Assembly: GCA_938008165.1 (NCBI GenBank)
Contig: CALLLP010000026.1
Coordinates: forward strand, 1 to 49,536
Direction: 5' to 3'
DNA: 49,536 nt
Source: an uncultured Neomegalonema sp.
GTDB lineage: Bacteria > Pseudomonadota > Alphaproteobacteria > Rhodobacterales > Rhodobacteraceae
The notes beneath the pieces were generated by a model, which had not been told where the DNA came from, did no database searches, and worked only from the letters and a program-made list of their open reading frames with translations. A program made the position numbers and the translations under genes. Positions 9,164-18,196 of the stretch are shown here, piece after piece. Numbering within the stretch: position 1 is the first letter of the stretch; each line of letters begins with the position of its first letter.

Positions 9164-11206
9164 TCAGGCCCCGCCTTGCTGCGAAAAGGCATTCATCGTC
9201 AGAAGGTCGTATTCCGCGACCCGTTCATCCGCCTGATTGATCAAGGTGACATGCCAGCGGACCTCGCCGTATTCATCCGTCCGTTTCGTCTTTCGCTTGA
9301 CGGTCAGGCGCACCGTCAGCCGCTCGCCCGGCACCAGCGGTTTCAGAAACCGCAGGGCATCGAGACCCGTATTCGCCAATACGGGGCCGGGATCGGGCTG
9401 CACGAATAATCCGGCGGCAAAGGACAGCAACAGATAGCCATGGGCCACCCTGCCCGGAAAGAACGGGTTCGCCGCCGCCGCCGCATCATCCATATGCGCA
9501 TAGAAGCGGTCGCCTGTGAAATCGGCGAAATGGGCCACATCCTCGGAAGTGACCACCCGCGAGGCGGTATGGATCGTCTCGCCGATTTGCAGGGCCTCGA
9601 ACGGGCGGGTAAAGGGATGGGCGGGGGCCGAAATCTCCGCCGCGCCGGGCACCCATGAGCCACCGATGGCCGTCAGGATATCGGGGCTGCCCTGTACCGC
9701 CGTGCGCTGCATATAATGCAGCATCGCCCGGACGCCGCCCAGCTCCTCGCCGCCCCCTGCGCGCCCCGGCCCGCCATGGGTCATATGCGGCAGGGGGGCG
9801 CCATGGCCGGTGCTTTCGGCCATGCTGTCGCGGTTGTTGAAATAAAGGCGCCCATGCCACGCCGCCACGCCCAGCGTCAGGGCGCGGGCCGTCTCGCCAT
9901 CGCGGGTGATGACCGAGGCGACGAGCGAGCCTTTGCCCCGGTTGAGCAAGGCGATGGCATGGTCGAGATCGCGATAGCCCATCACGGTGCTGACGGGGCC
10001 GAACGCCTCCGTATCATGCACCCGATGCGCGGCATCGGGATCGGCACAGTGAAACAGCATCGGCGGCAGAAACGCCCCGCGCGCCGCATCGGCCCCCAGC
10101 GCAGCAAAGGCATCCGGATCGCCCTGTACCCGCTCCACCTCGCCCGAAAGCGCCGCAACCTTTGCCAGCACATCCCGGCGCTGTGCCCGCGAGACCAGCG
10201 CCCCCATCCGCACATCCGCGCGCCGGGGATCGCCGATGGTGGTGCGGGCCAGACGCGCGCCCAAGGCTTCGATCACCGCGCCGGTCTGTGCTTCGGGGGC
10301 GAGGATGCGGCGGATAGCGGTGCATTTCTGGCCTGCCTTGGCGGTTATCTCGCGGGCTGCTTCCTTGATGAACAGCTCGAATTCCGGCGTGCCCGGCCCG
10401 GCATCGGGGGCCAGCAACGAGGCGTTGAGACTGTCCTGCTCCGCCGTGAAACGGATCGAATGGGCGAGGATCGTGGGCGTCGAGCGCAAAGTCCGCGCCG
10501 TTGCCGCCGATCCGGTAAAGGCGACCGAGTCCTGCGCATCGAGCCGGTCCAGAAGATCGCCGACCCCCCCGGCAATCATCTGCACCGCGCCCTCCGGCAT
10601 AATCGCGCTTTCGATCATCAGGCGCAGACAGGCTTCGGCGACATAACAGGTCGCGGTGGCGGGCTTGACGATGGAGGGCACCCCCGCAATCAGGGCCGGC
10701 GCCAGCTTTTCCAGCATCCCCCAGACCGGAAAGTTAAACGCATTGATCTGCACCGCCGCGCCCAGCATCGGCGTATAGATATGCTGGCCCAGAAAGGTGC
10801 CCCCCCGGCTGAGTTGCTCGACATCGCCATCGAGATAGACGTGGCCATCGGGCATCTCGCGGCGGCCCTTGGAGGCGAAGACGAACATCGTGCCGATGCC
10901 GCCATCGATATCGATGCGGTTATCGGCCATCGTCGCGCCGGTCTCATGCGACAGGGCATAGAGCGCCTCGCGATTGGCATTGAGATGCGTGGCCAGCGCT
11001 TTGACCATCCGCGCCCGGTCATGGAATGTCAGCGCGCGCAGGGCCGGGCCGCCGACCATGCGGGCATGGTCCAGCATTGCGGCGGTATCGAGCGCGTCAT
11101 GTCCGGCTTTGGCGATAATATCGCCGGTAATCGCGCTCTCGATGGGGCGCGCGTCTGCACCGGGCGGGATCCAGCGGCCAAGGGCGTAGGAATGGACGGC
11201 GTGCAT
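9164..11206 (-). CDS. paaZ: Bifunctional oxepin-CoA hydrolase / 3-oxo-5,6-dehydrosuberyl-CoA semialdehyde dehydrogenase
   Basis: A 680-residue fusion of an aldehyde dehydrogenase (about 1-520) and a MaoC-type enoyl hydratase (about 535-680), the usual PaaZ architecture and length. The ALDH catalytic cysteine lies in [12 protein letters not shown] (about residue 295), with the general base in [13 protein letters not shown]. The hydratase active site is [15 protein letters not shown] followed by [15 protein letters not shown]. It opens the oxepin-CoA ring formed from phenylacetyl-CoA epoxide and oxidises the resulting aldehyde with NADP in the cytoplasm. GGAG precedes the ATG at 11206. The gene starts 12 bases after the P450 gene, as the last member of a dctPQM-P450-paaZ operon divergent from paaGIKE. 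Confidence 0.95.
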   Translation of the reverse strand: MHAVHSYALGRWIPPGADARPIESAITGDIIAKAGHDALDTAAMLDHARMVGGPALRALTFHDRARMVKALATHLNANREALYALSHETGATMADNRIDIDGGIGTMFVFASKGRREMPDGHVYLDGDVEQLSRGGTFLGQHIYTPMLGAAVQINAFNFPVWGMLEKLAPALIAGVPSIVKPATATCYVAEACLRLMIESAIMPEGAVQMIAGGVGDLLDRLDAQDSVAFTGSAATARTLRSTPTILAHSIRFTAEQDSLNASLLAPDAGPGTPEFELFIKEAAREITAKAGQKCTAIRRILAPEAQTGAVIEALGARLARTTIGDPRRADVRMGALVSRAQRRDVLAKVAALSGEVERVQGDPDAFAALGADAARGAFLPPMLFHCADPDAAHRVHDTEAFGPVSTVMGYRDLDHAIALLNRGKGSLVASVITRDGETARALTLGVAAWHGRLYFNNRDSMAESTGHGAPLPHMTHGGPGRAGGGEELGGVRAMLHYMQRTAVQGSPDILTAIGGSWVPGAAEISAPAHPFTRPFEALQIGETIHTASRVVTSEDVAHFADFTGDRFYAHMDDAAAAANPFFPGRVAHGYLLLSFAAGLFVQPDPGPVLANTGLDALRFLKPLVPGERLTVRLTVKRKTKRTDEYGEVRWHVTLINQADERVAEYDLLTMNAFSQQGGA

Positions 11207-11218
11207 GGGTCGGCTCCT

Positions 11219-12409
11219 TCAGCGCAGGATGGCGGGCAAGGCAGTATAGCCGCGAAAGCGAACCCGGTTCGAGCGGATCGCCCCATCCGCCAGCGCATAT
11301 TCCGGAAACCGCGCCAAAAACCGCGCCAGCGCCACCTGCCCCTCCATCCGCGCCAGCGTCAGCCCGACACAGGTATGCGCCCCGCCCCCAAAGGCCAGAT
11401 GCCGGTTGGGCTGTCGTTCGGGGCGAAAGGTATCGGGGTCGTCAAAGGCGCGGGGATCGCGATTGGCCGCCCCGATGCACAGATGCAGATCGGTGCCAGC
11501 AGGGATCGCCCGCCCGTGCAGGGTTATCGCCTCGGCGGTCAGGCGATTGCCGAACTGGTTCGAGCTTTCCAAGCGCAGCACCTCCTCGACCGCAGGCGCG
11601 ATCAAGGCGGGGTCCGCGCACAGGGCCGCGCGGGCCTGCCGGTGACGATCCAGCAGCGCGAGGCTGTTGCCAATCAGATTCGTCGTCGTCTCATGCCCGG
11701 CATTGAGAATGAAAATGCAGTTCTGGTAGAGTTCCGCCTCGGTCAACCGCCCTTCCCCATCCCCCGCAATCAGGCGGGTCAGCACATCCGTTTCCGGATC
11801 ACCGGGATGGCGGCGGCGATGGTCGGCGAGGGCGCGCAACAACGCGGTAAACTCCACCACCGCGCGATTGCCCGCCGCGTGCTGATCCGGGGTCAGCACA
11901 GGCTCCAGCGCGCCGAGAATGGCGAGGGACCAATCGCGCAAGGGGCCGCGCTCGCCATGGGGAATATCGAACAGGTTGCCGATGATCTCGACCGGGATGG
12001 CACTGGCGAAATCCGCGATCAGATCGGGGGTCGCGCGATCCTCCAATCGGTCGAGCAAGCCCTCGACCAGCGCCTCCAATCCGGGGCGCAGGCGGGCGAG
12101 CGCACGGGGGGTCAACGCGCCGACCATGATCTTGCGCACCCGCGTATGAAGCGGCGGATCGTTGAAAACCAGCGAAGTCGTGTGATGGGCATAGAGGGGC
12201 GCGCCCTCGCCGTATTTGGGGCCGAACACCGCACGCTTGTCGGAGATAAAGCGCCGGGGATCGCGATAGACCCGGATCAGGTCGTCATACCGGCTCAGGA
12301 TCACCGATCCATCCGGCTGTATGCAGACCGGCGCGCGCTCTCGCAGGGCGGCATAGGCGGGATACGGATCGTCATGAAACCCCGGCGGCAGAGTCGCGAG
12401 CGTCAGCAT
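11219..12409 (-). CDS. Cytochrome P450
   Basis: A 396-residue soluble bacterial P450. The I-helix oxygen-binding motif is NAGHETTTNLIGN, the K-helix ExxR is in EEVLRLES, and the heme-thiolate loop FGGGAHTCVGLTLARMEG puts the ligand Cys at about residue 347. A DPRAFDDPDTFRPER stretch precedes it. The start at 12409 is chosen because it overlaps the dctM stop (TGATG on the minus strand) and begins just before PPGFHDDPYPAYAALRE; an upstream in-frame extension is not needed. Such enzymes hydroxylate small hydrophobic substrates using electrons from a ferredoxin and reductase, neither of which is adjacent, except that PaaE across the divergent promoter is a plant-type ferredoxin reductase. The context between a TRAP permease and paaZ suggests oxidation of an imported aromatic or aliphatic acid. 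Substrate unknown. Confidence 0.93.
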   Translation of the reverse strand: MLTLATLPPGFHDDPYPAYAALRERAPVCIQPDGSVILSRYDDLIRVYRDPRRFISDKRAVFGPKYGEGAPLYAHHTTSLVFNDPPLHTRVRKIMVGALTPRALARLRPGLEALVEGLLDRLEDRATPDLIADFASAIPVEIIGNLFDIPHGERGPLRDWSLAILGALEPVLTPDQHAAGNRAVVEFTALLRALADHRRRHPGDPETDVLTRLIAGDGEGRLTEAELYQNCIFILNAGHETTTNLIGNSLALLDRHRQARAALCADPALIAPAVEEVLRLESSNQFGNRLTAEAITLHGRAIPAGTDLHLCIGAANRDPRAFDDPDTFRPERQPNRHLAFGGGAHTCVGLTLARMEGQVALARFLARFPEYALADGAIRSNRVRFRGYTALPAILR

Positions 12410-13761
12410 CAATGCCCCATCGCGCCCATCGACGCAGGCAGTACCAGCACCAGCCACGGCACCGCGACAATCAGCGCGAGGCGCAGCAGATCAGCAATCC
12501 AGAACGGCGTCACCCCGCGAAACACGGTGGCCGTGGAGACATCGCCCACCACCCCCTTGAGGATAAACACATTCAGCCCCACGGGCGGGGTAATCAGGCT
12601 GATCTCGGTCACGACGACGACCACGATACCGAACCACACCGGATCATAGCCCAGCGAACTGACCAGCGGAAAAAAGATCGGCACCGTCAGCAACAGCATC
12701 GACAGGCTCTCGAACACGCAGCCCAGCACGATGTAGATGGCAAGGATCATCACGATCACCGTAAAGGGCGAGACGTCATAGGCCGTCACCATCGCAATCA
12801 GCGCATCGGGCAATCCGGCAAGATTGATGAAATTCGAGAAAATCTGCGCCCCGATCAAAACCGCAAACAGCGCCGCAGAGGTAAAGGCCGTCTCGCGCAG
12901 GGTGTCGATGGTATCCGAAACCGTCAGCCCCCCCCGCAGCAGCGCAATCAAAAAGGCCCCCATGGCCCCCATTCCGGCGGCTTCGGTCGGCGAAAAAGTC
13001 AGGTTCAGCGGGGCAATATCGAACACCCCATACAGCCCCCCGATGACAAGAAAGAACAACAATAGCACCGCCCAGACCCCCCGCAGCGCCCGCAGGCGTG
13101 CAGGCCATGCCGTGCGCTCGCCCGCCGGTCCCGCGCCGGGATTGCGCCAGACGGTCCAGCGCACGGCCCCCAGATAGAATCCGATGCCGATGATGCCGGG
13201 AATGATCCCCGCCATGAACAGCTTTCCGATCGAGGTTTCGGTCAGCAGGCCATAAATCACGAGGATGACAGAAGGCGGTATCAGGATGCCGAGCGTCCCC
13301 CCGGCGGCAATCGACGCGGTGGACAGCGAATCCGCATAGCCGTAGCGGCGCATTTCGGGCATCGCGACCTTTGACATCGTGGCGGCGGTGGCCAGCGACG
13401 ATCCGCAAATGGCCGAAAACCCGCCGCAGGCCGCAACGGTCGCCATCGCCAAGCCCCCCCGGAAATGCCCCAGAAAGGCATTCGATACGGCATAGAGTTC
13501 GCGGCTGAGACCCCCTTTATTGACGAACAGGCCCATCAGGATGAAAAGCGGGATGACGGACAGGCCGTAATCCTGCGCCGTATCGGTGATCTGACGCCCG
13601 ACCATCGACATCGCCGCCTTGAACCCGCGCGCATCGGCGAAAGACCCGCCCCGCTCGTAGAGATAGCCAAAAGTGCCGACAAACCCCATCGCAAAGACGA
13701 TGGGCATCCGCAGCAGCACCAGAAACAGCACAAGGCCAAAGCCGATCAGGGCGGCGGTCAC
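12409..13761 (-). CDS. TRAP transporter large permease subunit (DctM family)
   Basis: A 450-residue integral membrane protein with about 12 hydrophobic helices (e.g. LIGFGLVLFLVLLRMPIVFA, FTVIVMILAIYIVLGCVFE). It carries the DctM hallmarks RMPIVFAMG near the N-terminus, FSAICGSSLATAATMSKVAMPEM (about 125-147) and GTLGILIPPSVILVIYG (about 164-180). It is the ion-driven channel of a tripartite TRAP importer. GTG at 13761 is the start: it overlaps the dctQ stop as GTGA and gives the expected length, whereas the longer ORF running to 14013 only copies the antisense frame of dctQ. It is translationally coupled downstream to the P450 gene. Confidence 0.92.
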   Translation of the reverse strand: MTAALIGFGLVLFLVLLRMPIVFAMGFVGTFGYLYERGGSFADARGFKAAMSMVGRQITDTAQDYGLSVIPLFILMGLFVNKGGLSRELYAVSNAFLGHFRGGLAMATVAACGGFSAICGSSLATAATMSKVAMPEMRRYGYADSLSTASIAAGGTLGILIPPSVILVIYGLLTETSIGKLFMAGIIPGIIGIGFYLGAVRWTVWRNPGAGPAGERTAWPARLRALRGVWAVLLLFFLVIGGLYGVFDIAPLNLTFSPTEAAGMGAMGAFLIALLRGGLTVSDTIDTLRETAFTSAALFAVLIGAQIFSNFINLAGLPDALIAMVTAYDVSPFTVIVMILAIYIVLGCVFESLSMLLLTVPIFFPLVSSLGYDPVWFGIVVVVVTEISLITPPVGLNVFILKGVVGDVSTATVFRGVTPFWIADLLRLALIVAVPWLVLVLPASMGAMGH

Positions 13762-14261
13762 GGCGCGACCTCCCCGTCCCCGTATCCGTCCACGACATCG
13801 GGTCGGATCAACCACAAAAGGCCGACAGCCAGCATCGAAACCATCGTGATGGCCAGCGATGCGGCAATGAACCAGCCGATATAGAATTGCGGAATCGCCA
13901 GATATTCGGTGACATCCCCATAATCGCGCATCCGCTCCGCCAGTATCCAGACCCGTTTCAGGGGCCAGAACAGCATCGCGCCACACACCAGAAACAGCGC
14001 CGCATTGCGCCACCGCGACAGGCCCGCGCGCTCGACCGGCCCATCCATCAGATCGACGGAGATATGCGCGCCCCGTGCCGAAATGACCGGCATGACCGAA
14101 AACACGATCACCGCCATCAGAATGCGCGTCAACTCGGTCGCGGCTTCGATCGGCGCATTGAAGGCCGATCGCAGGATCACATCGCTAAAGGTCATGACCA
14201 TCAAGGCAAACAGCGCCGCACAGGCGGCGAGGGTCGGGATGGTCTGAAGAATTCGAAGCAT
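13758..14261 (-). CDS. TRAP transporter small permease subunit (DctQ family)
   Basis: A 167-residue membrane protein with four predicted helices (about residues 6-26, 43-62, 86-103 and 128-150) and the DctQ features TFSDVILRSAF (family FxxVxxRY-like motif) and ISARGAHISVDL (family GxHIxVD motif). It pairs with DctM in the inner membrane. ATG at 14261 starts the protein at MLRILQTIP; an in-frame extension to 14324 adds an implausible Pro/His-rich leader. The stop overlaps dctM. A 155-base gap separates it from dctP upstream. Confidence 0.88.
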   Translation of the reverse strand: MLRILQTIPTLAACAALFALMVMTFSDVILRSAFNAPIEAATELTRILMAVIVFSVMPVISARGAHISVDLMDGPVERAGLSRWRNAALFLVCGAMLFWPLKRVWILAERMRDYGDVTEYLAIPQFYIGWFIAASLAITMVSMLAVGLLWLIRPDVVDGYGDGEVAP

Positions 14262-14363
14262 GAAGGCATCTTCTTGATGAGGAAAGCACGGCCCGGTCAG
14301 GCGATGGCGGGGCGCGGGGGCCAAGTGCGATCGGTCAGATCATCCCGGCCGTGGCATCCCAAA

Positions 14364-14379
14364 GGAGGATTTATCCTCC
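14364..14379 (-). repeat. Small hairpin between dctP and dctQ
   Basis: GGAGGA (14364-14369) and TCCTCC (14374-14379) form a 6-bp stem with a 4-base loop in the 155-base dctP-dctQ gap. There is no T-run on either strand. A hairpin here could lower downstream permease expression relative to the binding protein, as is common in binding-protein transporter operons. The role is inferred. Confidence 0.3.
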
Positions 14380-14416
14380 GGTCCGCCCCGGCCGGAACCG
14401 GCAAAGCCACCATCGC

Positions 14417-15436
14417 TTATTCCGACAGGGCGTCCTTGATCGATTCGTAGGCGGCCTGCGCATCCACGCCTGTTTCGGCGACTTCGGCGATGACTGCGGC
14501 GATGATCTCATCGGCCATCTTGGCGAAGGCGGCCTGATCCTCGGCGGAGGCGACGGTGATGGTATTGCCTTCGGTCTCCTTGGTCAGAGCGAGGCTATCG
14601 GTATCGCCGCTATCCCAGATCTTGCCGATCTCGCGGCTGAGGGGCGCGCCGAACACCTCGTCTTCGAGCACCTTTTGCAGATCGGCGGGCAGGTCGGCGA
14701 AGGCATCCTCGTTCATGATGAACGCGAACGAGCCGCGATAGAGACCGCCGGGCATTTCATAGAGATGCGGGGCAACCTCGACCAGCTTAAAGCCCTTGCG
14801 CGATTCGGCGGGCATCACCACGCCATCGGCGGCATTGGATGCGAGGGTTTCATAGACCTTGGGCGCGGGAACCTTGATCCCCGTCGCGCCAAGCGCCGTG
14901 CCCACATCGCCCCCCACACCGCCGGGAATGCGCAGTTTCAGCCCCGAAATGGCGCCTATCCCGTCAAGGGGACGCGACGTGTGCACATGGGCGGGGCCAT
15001 GGGTATGCAGGGCGACGACCTTCACGCCGCGATGCTCATTGGCCTTTTTCAGATAGCGTTCATAGGCATCCCAATAGGCCACCGATGCCGCCTCGGCATT
15101 GCCGGTATAGCCGGGCAGCTCGATCAGCTTGGTCGTGACGAAGCGGCCCGCCTGATAGCCGTGAAAGATGATCGACAGATCCGCCGCCCCGTCCTGCACC
15201 AGATCCATCTGTGCGGGCGGCGGGGCGATGCCCAGTTTCAGATCGGCGGTCACGCGGCCATCGGTGGCCTCCTCGACCATCTCGACGAATTTGGGCCACA
15301 TCTTCGCGTTGATATTATGGGTCGGCGGTGCCCAGCTTGAAATAACCAGCGTGTGCTCGGCCTCGGCCAGCGCGGCGGTGCCGGACAATCCGACGGCCAG
15401 TGCAGCGGCGGCCAGCGTGAAGGTGCGATGGATCAT
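14417..15436 (-). CDS. TRAP transporter periplasmic solute-binding protein (DctP family)
   Basis: A 339-residue exported protein. The first ~24 residues (MIHRTFTLAAAALAVGLSGT...) form a Sec signal peptide with likely cleavage after ALA. The mature start EHTLVISSWAPPTHNINAKMW is typical of DctP proteins. The conserved substrate-carboxylate arginine region is KLRIPGGVGGDVGTALGA (about residues 165-182), and YETLASNAADGVVMP follows as in the family. It delivers an organic acid, here probably an aromatic or related acid given the paaZ linkage, to DctQM. GGGAGAG precedes the ATG at 15436. It is the first gene of the minus-strand operon. Confidence 0.92.
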   Translation of the reverse strand: MIHRTFTLAAAALAVGLSGTAALAEAEHTLVISSWAPPTHNINAKMWPKFVEMVEEATDGRVTADLKLGIAPPPAQMDLVQDGAADLSIIFHGYQAGRFVTTKLIELPGYTGNAEAASVAYWDAYERYLKKANEHRGVKVVALHTHGPAHVHTSRPLDGIGAISGLKLRIPGGVGGDVGTALGATGIKVPAPKVYETLASNAADGVVMPAESRKGFKLVEVAPHLYEMPGGLYRGSFAFIMNEDAFADLPADLQKVLEDEVFGAPLSREIGKIWDSGDTDSLALTKETEGNTITVASAEDQAAFAKMADEIIAAVIAEVAETGVDAQAAYESIKDALSE

Positions 15437-15502
15437 AGGTCTCTCCCTTGGTCGGTCTTCTTGTTCTTGAATGCGACACGGTTATCCGGCGCATCCAGAC
15501 CC

Positions 15503-15516
15503 GCGCATCGATGCGC
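15503..15516. promoter_or_regulatory. 14-bp perfect palindrome in the dctP/paaG divergent promoter region
   Basis: GCGCATCGATGCGC is a perfect 14-bp palindrome in the 198-base region between the divergent dctP and paaG genes. This is where a shared regulator (for example a PaaR-type TetR protein) would be expected to bind. No regulator gene is in the window. Assignment as an operator is inference. Confidence 0.4.
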
Positions 15517-15544
15517 AAAGCCCTGCGCCCAAGCTTGCACCATA

Positions 15545-15573
15545 TTGACAGGCTATGCATACCCCCGCGATAC
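15545..15573 (+). promoter_or_regulatory. Candidate sigma-70 promoter for paaG operon
   Basis: A consensus -35 hexamer TTGACA (15545-15550) is followed after 17 bases by a weak -10 (CGATAC, 15568-15573). An alternative -10, TATAGT, lies at 15591-15596 but lacks a good -35. The site is 29 bases from the 14-bp palindrome, compatible with regulation by a factor bound there. Confidence 0.35.
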
Positions 15574-15634
15574 CTCTTCGACCCGTTCCGTATAGTGGGG
15601 GCGGTCTCAGGCACACCAAGACCGGGAATGGCCC

Positions 15635-16423
15635 ATGTCCGACACGATCCTGATTGACCGGCACGAGGCGTGGACGGAAATCACCCTCCATCGCCCCGAT
15701 CGACTCAACAGCTTTACCGACGAGATGCACGGGGCACTCCGCCGCGCGATCGAGGAGGCGCGCGATGGCGGCACACGGGCGATCCTGCTGACCGGGGCCG
15801 GGCGCGGCTTTTGCGCGGGGCAGGATCTGGGCGACCGCGACCCGGAAAAGATGGGCGGTCCCCCCGATCTGGGGCATACGCTGGAGACATTCTATAACCC
15901 CCTCGTGCGGTTGATCCGGTCGCTGGATTTTCCGGTCATCTGCGCCGTCAACGGCGTGGCGGCCGGGGCCGGGGCGAATCTGGCACTGGCCTGCGATCTC
16001 GTCATCGCCGCCGAAAGCGCGCGGTTTATCCAGTCCTTCGCAAAGGTCGGGCTGGTGCCCGATGCGGGGGGCACATGGGCCTTGTCGCATCTGGTGGGGG
16101 AAGCGCGGGCAAAGGCGCTGGCCCTGACCGCAATGCCGCTGAGCGCCGCCCAGGCCGCCGAATGGGGTCTGATCTGGAAAACCGCCCCCGATGATGCGCT
16201 GATGACCGAGACCCGCGCGCTGGCCGAGACCCTCGCCCATGGCCCGACCTTTGGGCTGGGCCATGCGAAACACCTGATCCAGCAGGCCGCGACCACCCCC
16301 CTCGATACACAGCTCGACCGGGAGGCGGCGACCCAGCGGATATGCGGCCAATCCCCCGATTACGCCGAAGGGGTCAGCGCCTTCTTGCACAAACGCGCCC
16401 CCGCCTTCACGGGGCGCGCATGA
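15635..16423 (+). CDS. paaG: 1,2-epoxyphenylacetyl-CoA isomerase (PaaG)
   Basis: A 262-residue crotonase-fold enzyme that isomerises ring-1,2-epoxyphenylacetyl-CoA to oxepin-CoA and also shifts double bonds in later beta-oxidation. PaaG-like motifs are GAGRGFCAGQDLGDRDPEK (about residues 54-72), NGVAAGAGANLALACDLV for the oxyanion hole (about 106-123), and FAKVGLVPDAGGTW. The Asp in VPDAGG replaces the crotonase Glu, as in PaaG. Length and the whole pattern match PaaG better than a generic hydratase. The stop overlaps the next start (ATGA, 16420-16423). It is the first gene of paaG-paaI-paaK-paaE. Confidence 0.93.
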   Translation: MSDTILIDRHEAWTEITLHRPDRLNSFTDEMHGALRRAIEEARDGGTRAILLTGAGRGFCAGQDLGDRDPEKMGGPPDLGHTLETFYNPLVRLIRSLDFPVICAVNGVAAGAGANLALACDLVIAAESARFIQSFAKVGLVPDAGGTWALSHLVGEARAKALALTAMPLSAAQAAEWGLIWKTAPDDALMTETRALAETLAHGPTFGLGHAKHLIQQAATTPLDTQLDREAATQRICGQSPDYAEGVSAFLHKRAPAFTGRA

Positions 16424-16857
16424 CCCCCGACGAGCGCGCCACCCGCGCGGCACAGGCGATGTGGGCCGATGATGGCGCGTCGCTGTGGTTCGGGATGGAG
16501 CTGCTGGATGTCGGGGAAGGCCGCGCCACCCTCGCCCTGACCGTCGAGCCGCACCATTGCAACGGGCATGGAAGCTGTCACGGCGGGGTGATCTTTGCCC
16601 TTGCCGATTCCGCCTTTGCCTTTGCCTGCAACAGCCGCAATCAGGCCACCGTCGCCCAGCAGAACACCATCACCTATCTCGCCCCCGGAAAGCCCGGCGA
16701 CCGCCTGACCGCCACGGCGGGTGAAGTATCGCTGCAAGGACGCAGCGGGTTGACCGATGTGACCGTGCATAACCAGAATGGCGATCTGATCGCCCGGTTC
16801 ACGGGCCTGTCCCGCGCCGTCCGGGGCCAGCTATTCGACGAAGGGGACCCCTCATGA
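16420..16857 (+). CDS. paaI: Hydroxyphenylacetyl-CoA thioesterase (PaaI)
   Basis: A 145-residue hot-dog-fold thioesterase. The HGSCHGGVIFALADSAFAFACN segment (split around residues 45-67) contains the HGG nucleophile-activating motif and catalytic Asp of PaaI. AQQNTITYLAPGKPGDRL follows as in the family. It hydrolyses stalled or misfolded-pathway phenylacetyl-CoA derivatives and so rescues CoA in the cytoplasm. Translationally coupled on both sides (ATGA overlaps with paaG and paaK). Confidence 0.93.
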   Translation: MTPDERATRAAQAMWADDGASLWFGMELLDVGEGRATLALTVEPHHCNGHGSCHGGVIFALADSAFAFACNSRNQATVAQQNTITYLAPGKPGDRLTATAGEVSLQGRSGLTDVTVHNQNGDLIARFTGLSRAVRGQLFDEGDPS

Positions 16858-18164
16858 TCGACCTGACACCCCCAAGGGACAGCCTGGACCCGATCGAAAT
16901 CGCCTCGCGTGACGAGATCATGGCGCTGCAACTGACCCGCCTGAAATGGTCGCTGCGCCATGCCTATGACACGGTTCCGATGTATCGCCAGCGCTTTGAC
17001 GCGGCGGGGATGCATCCCGATGACGTGACCTCGCTGGGCGATCTGGCGAAGCTGCCCTTCACGACCAAGGCGGATCTGCGCGATCATTATCCCTTTGGCC
17101 TGTTCGCCGTACCGCGCGAGCGGGTGGCGCGCATCCATGCCTCCTCCGGCACGACCGGCAAGCCGACCGTGGTGGGCTATACACAGGGCGATCTGGATGT
17201 CTTTGGCGATATGGTCGCACGCAGCCTGCGCGCATCGGGCGTGCGCCCCGGCGACATGGTGCATAACGCCTATGGCTACGGTCTCTTTACCGGCGGATTG
17301 GGCGCCCATGTCGGGATCGAGCGGCTGGGGGCGACGGTGGTGCCTGTTTCGGGCGGGATGACCCCCCGGCAAGTGACCCTGATCGACGATTTCAAGCCCG
17401 ATGCCATCACCGTCACCCCGTCCTACATGCTCAACATCCTCGAAGAGTTCCAGCGGCAGGGCATCGACCCCCGCGCCTGCTCGCTGAAGGTCGGCATCTT
17501 CGGCGCGGAGCCATGGACCAACGCGATGCGCGCCGAGATGGAGGCGGCCTTCGACATGCACGCGGTCGATATCTATGGCCTGTCGGAGATCATGGGACCG
17601 GGGGTCGCGAATGAATGCGTCGAGACCAAGGACGGTCTGCATATCTGGGAGGATCATTTCTACCCTGAGATCATCGACCCCGAAACCGGCGCGCCGGTCG
17701 CCGAGGGCGAGATGGGAGAACTGGTCTTCACCACCCTGACCAAAGAAGCCCTGCCGATGATCCGCTATCGCACGCGGGATCTGACGCGGCTGATGCCCGG
17801 CACGGCGCGCTCGATGCGGCGGATGGAAAAGATCACCGGGCGCTCGGATGACATGATCATCCTGCGCGGGGTCAATGTCTTTCCGACGCAGATCGAGGAA
17901 CAATTGCTCGCCACCCCCGGCCTTGCCCCGCATTTTCAGATCGAATTGCGGCGCGAGGGTCGGCTGGATGCGATGCGCGTGCATGTCGAGGGCCTGCCCG
18001 GTCACGGCGCGGAAGCGGGCGCGGCGGCGGGGACCGCGCTGGCAAAGCGGATCAAAGATGTCGTGGGCATCACCGCCGAGGTGGCCGTTGCCGATCCCGG
18101 CGGGGTCAGCCGGTCGGAGGGCAAGGCAAAACGGGTGGTCGATAACAGGCCGGTCGATGGGTAA
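16854..18164 (+). CDS. paaK: Phenylacetate-CoA ligase
   Basis: A 436-residue adenylate-forming enzyme that activates phenylacetate with ATP and CoA (EC 6.2.1.30), the first committed step of the aerobic hybrid pathway. It shows the PaaK P-loop ASSGTTGKPTVVGYT (about residues 97-111), the aryl-binding NAYGYGLFTGGLGAH, IYGLSEIMGPGVANE (about 240-254), RTRDLTRLMPG, and RMEKITGRSDDMIILRG with NVFPTQIEE of the mobile C-terminal domain. AAGGGG precedes the ATG. Overlaps the paaI stop; a 32-base gap leads to paaE. Confidence 0.96.
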   Translation: MIDLTPPRDSLDPIEIASRDEIMALQLTRLKWSLRHAYDTVPMYRQRFDAAGMHPDDVTSLGDLAKLPFTTKADLRDHYPFGLFAVPRERVARIHASSGTTGKPTVVGYTQGDLDVFGDMVARSLRASGVRPGDMVHNAYGYGLFTGGLGAHVGIERLGATVVPVSGGMTPRQVTLIDDFKPDAITVTPSYMLNILEEFQRQGIDPRACSLKVGIFGAEPWTNAMRAEMEAAFDMHAVDIYGLSEIMGPGVANECVETKDGLHIWEDHFYPEIIDPETGAPVAEGEMGELVFTTLTKEALPMIRYRTRDLTRLMPGTARSMRRMEKITGRSDDMIILRGVNVFPTQIEEQLLATPGLAPHFQIELRREGRLDAMRVHVEGLPGHGAEAGAAAGTALAKRIKDVVGITAEVAVADPGGVSRSEGKAKRVVDNRPVDG

Positions 18165-18196
18165 GGCCCGATTTCCAAAACGAGGATAACCCCCCC

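Noticed and set aside
9716..12649. 977-codon open frame on the + strand opposite paaZ and the P450 gene
   Set aside because: It is an antisense shadow produced by GC-rich third positions; both minus-strand genes in the region have clear family motifs, and the translated product is Arg/Gly/Gln/His-rich with no recognisable domain.
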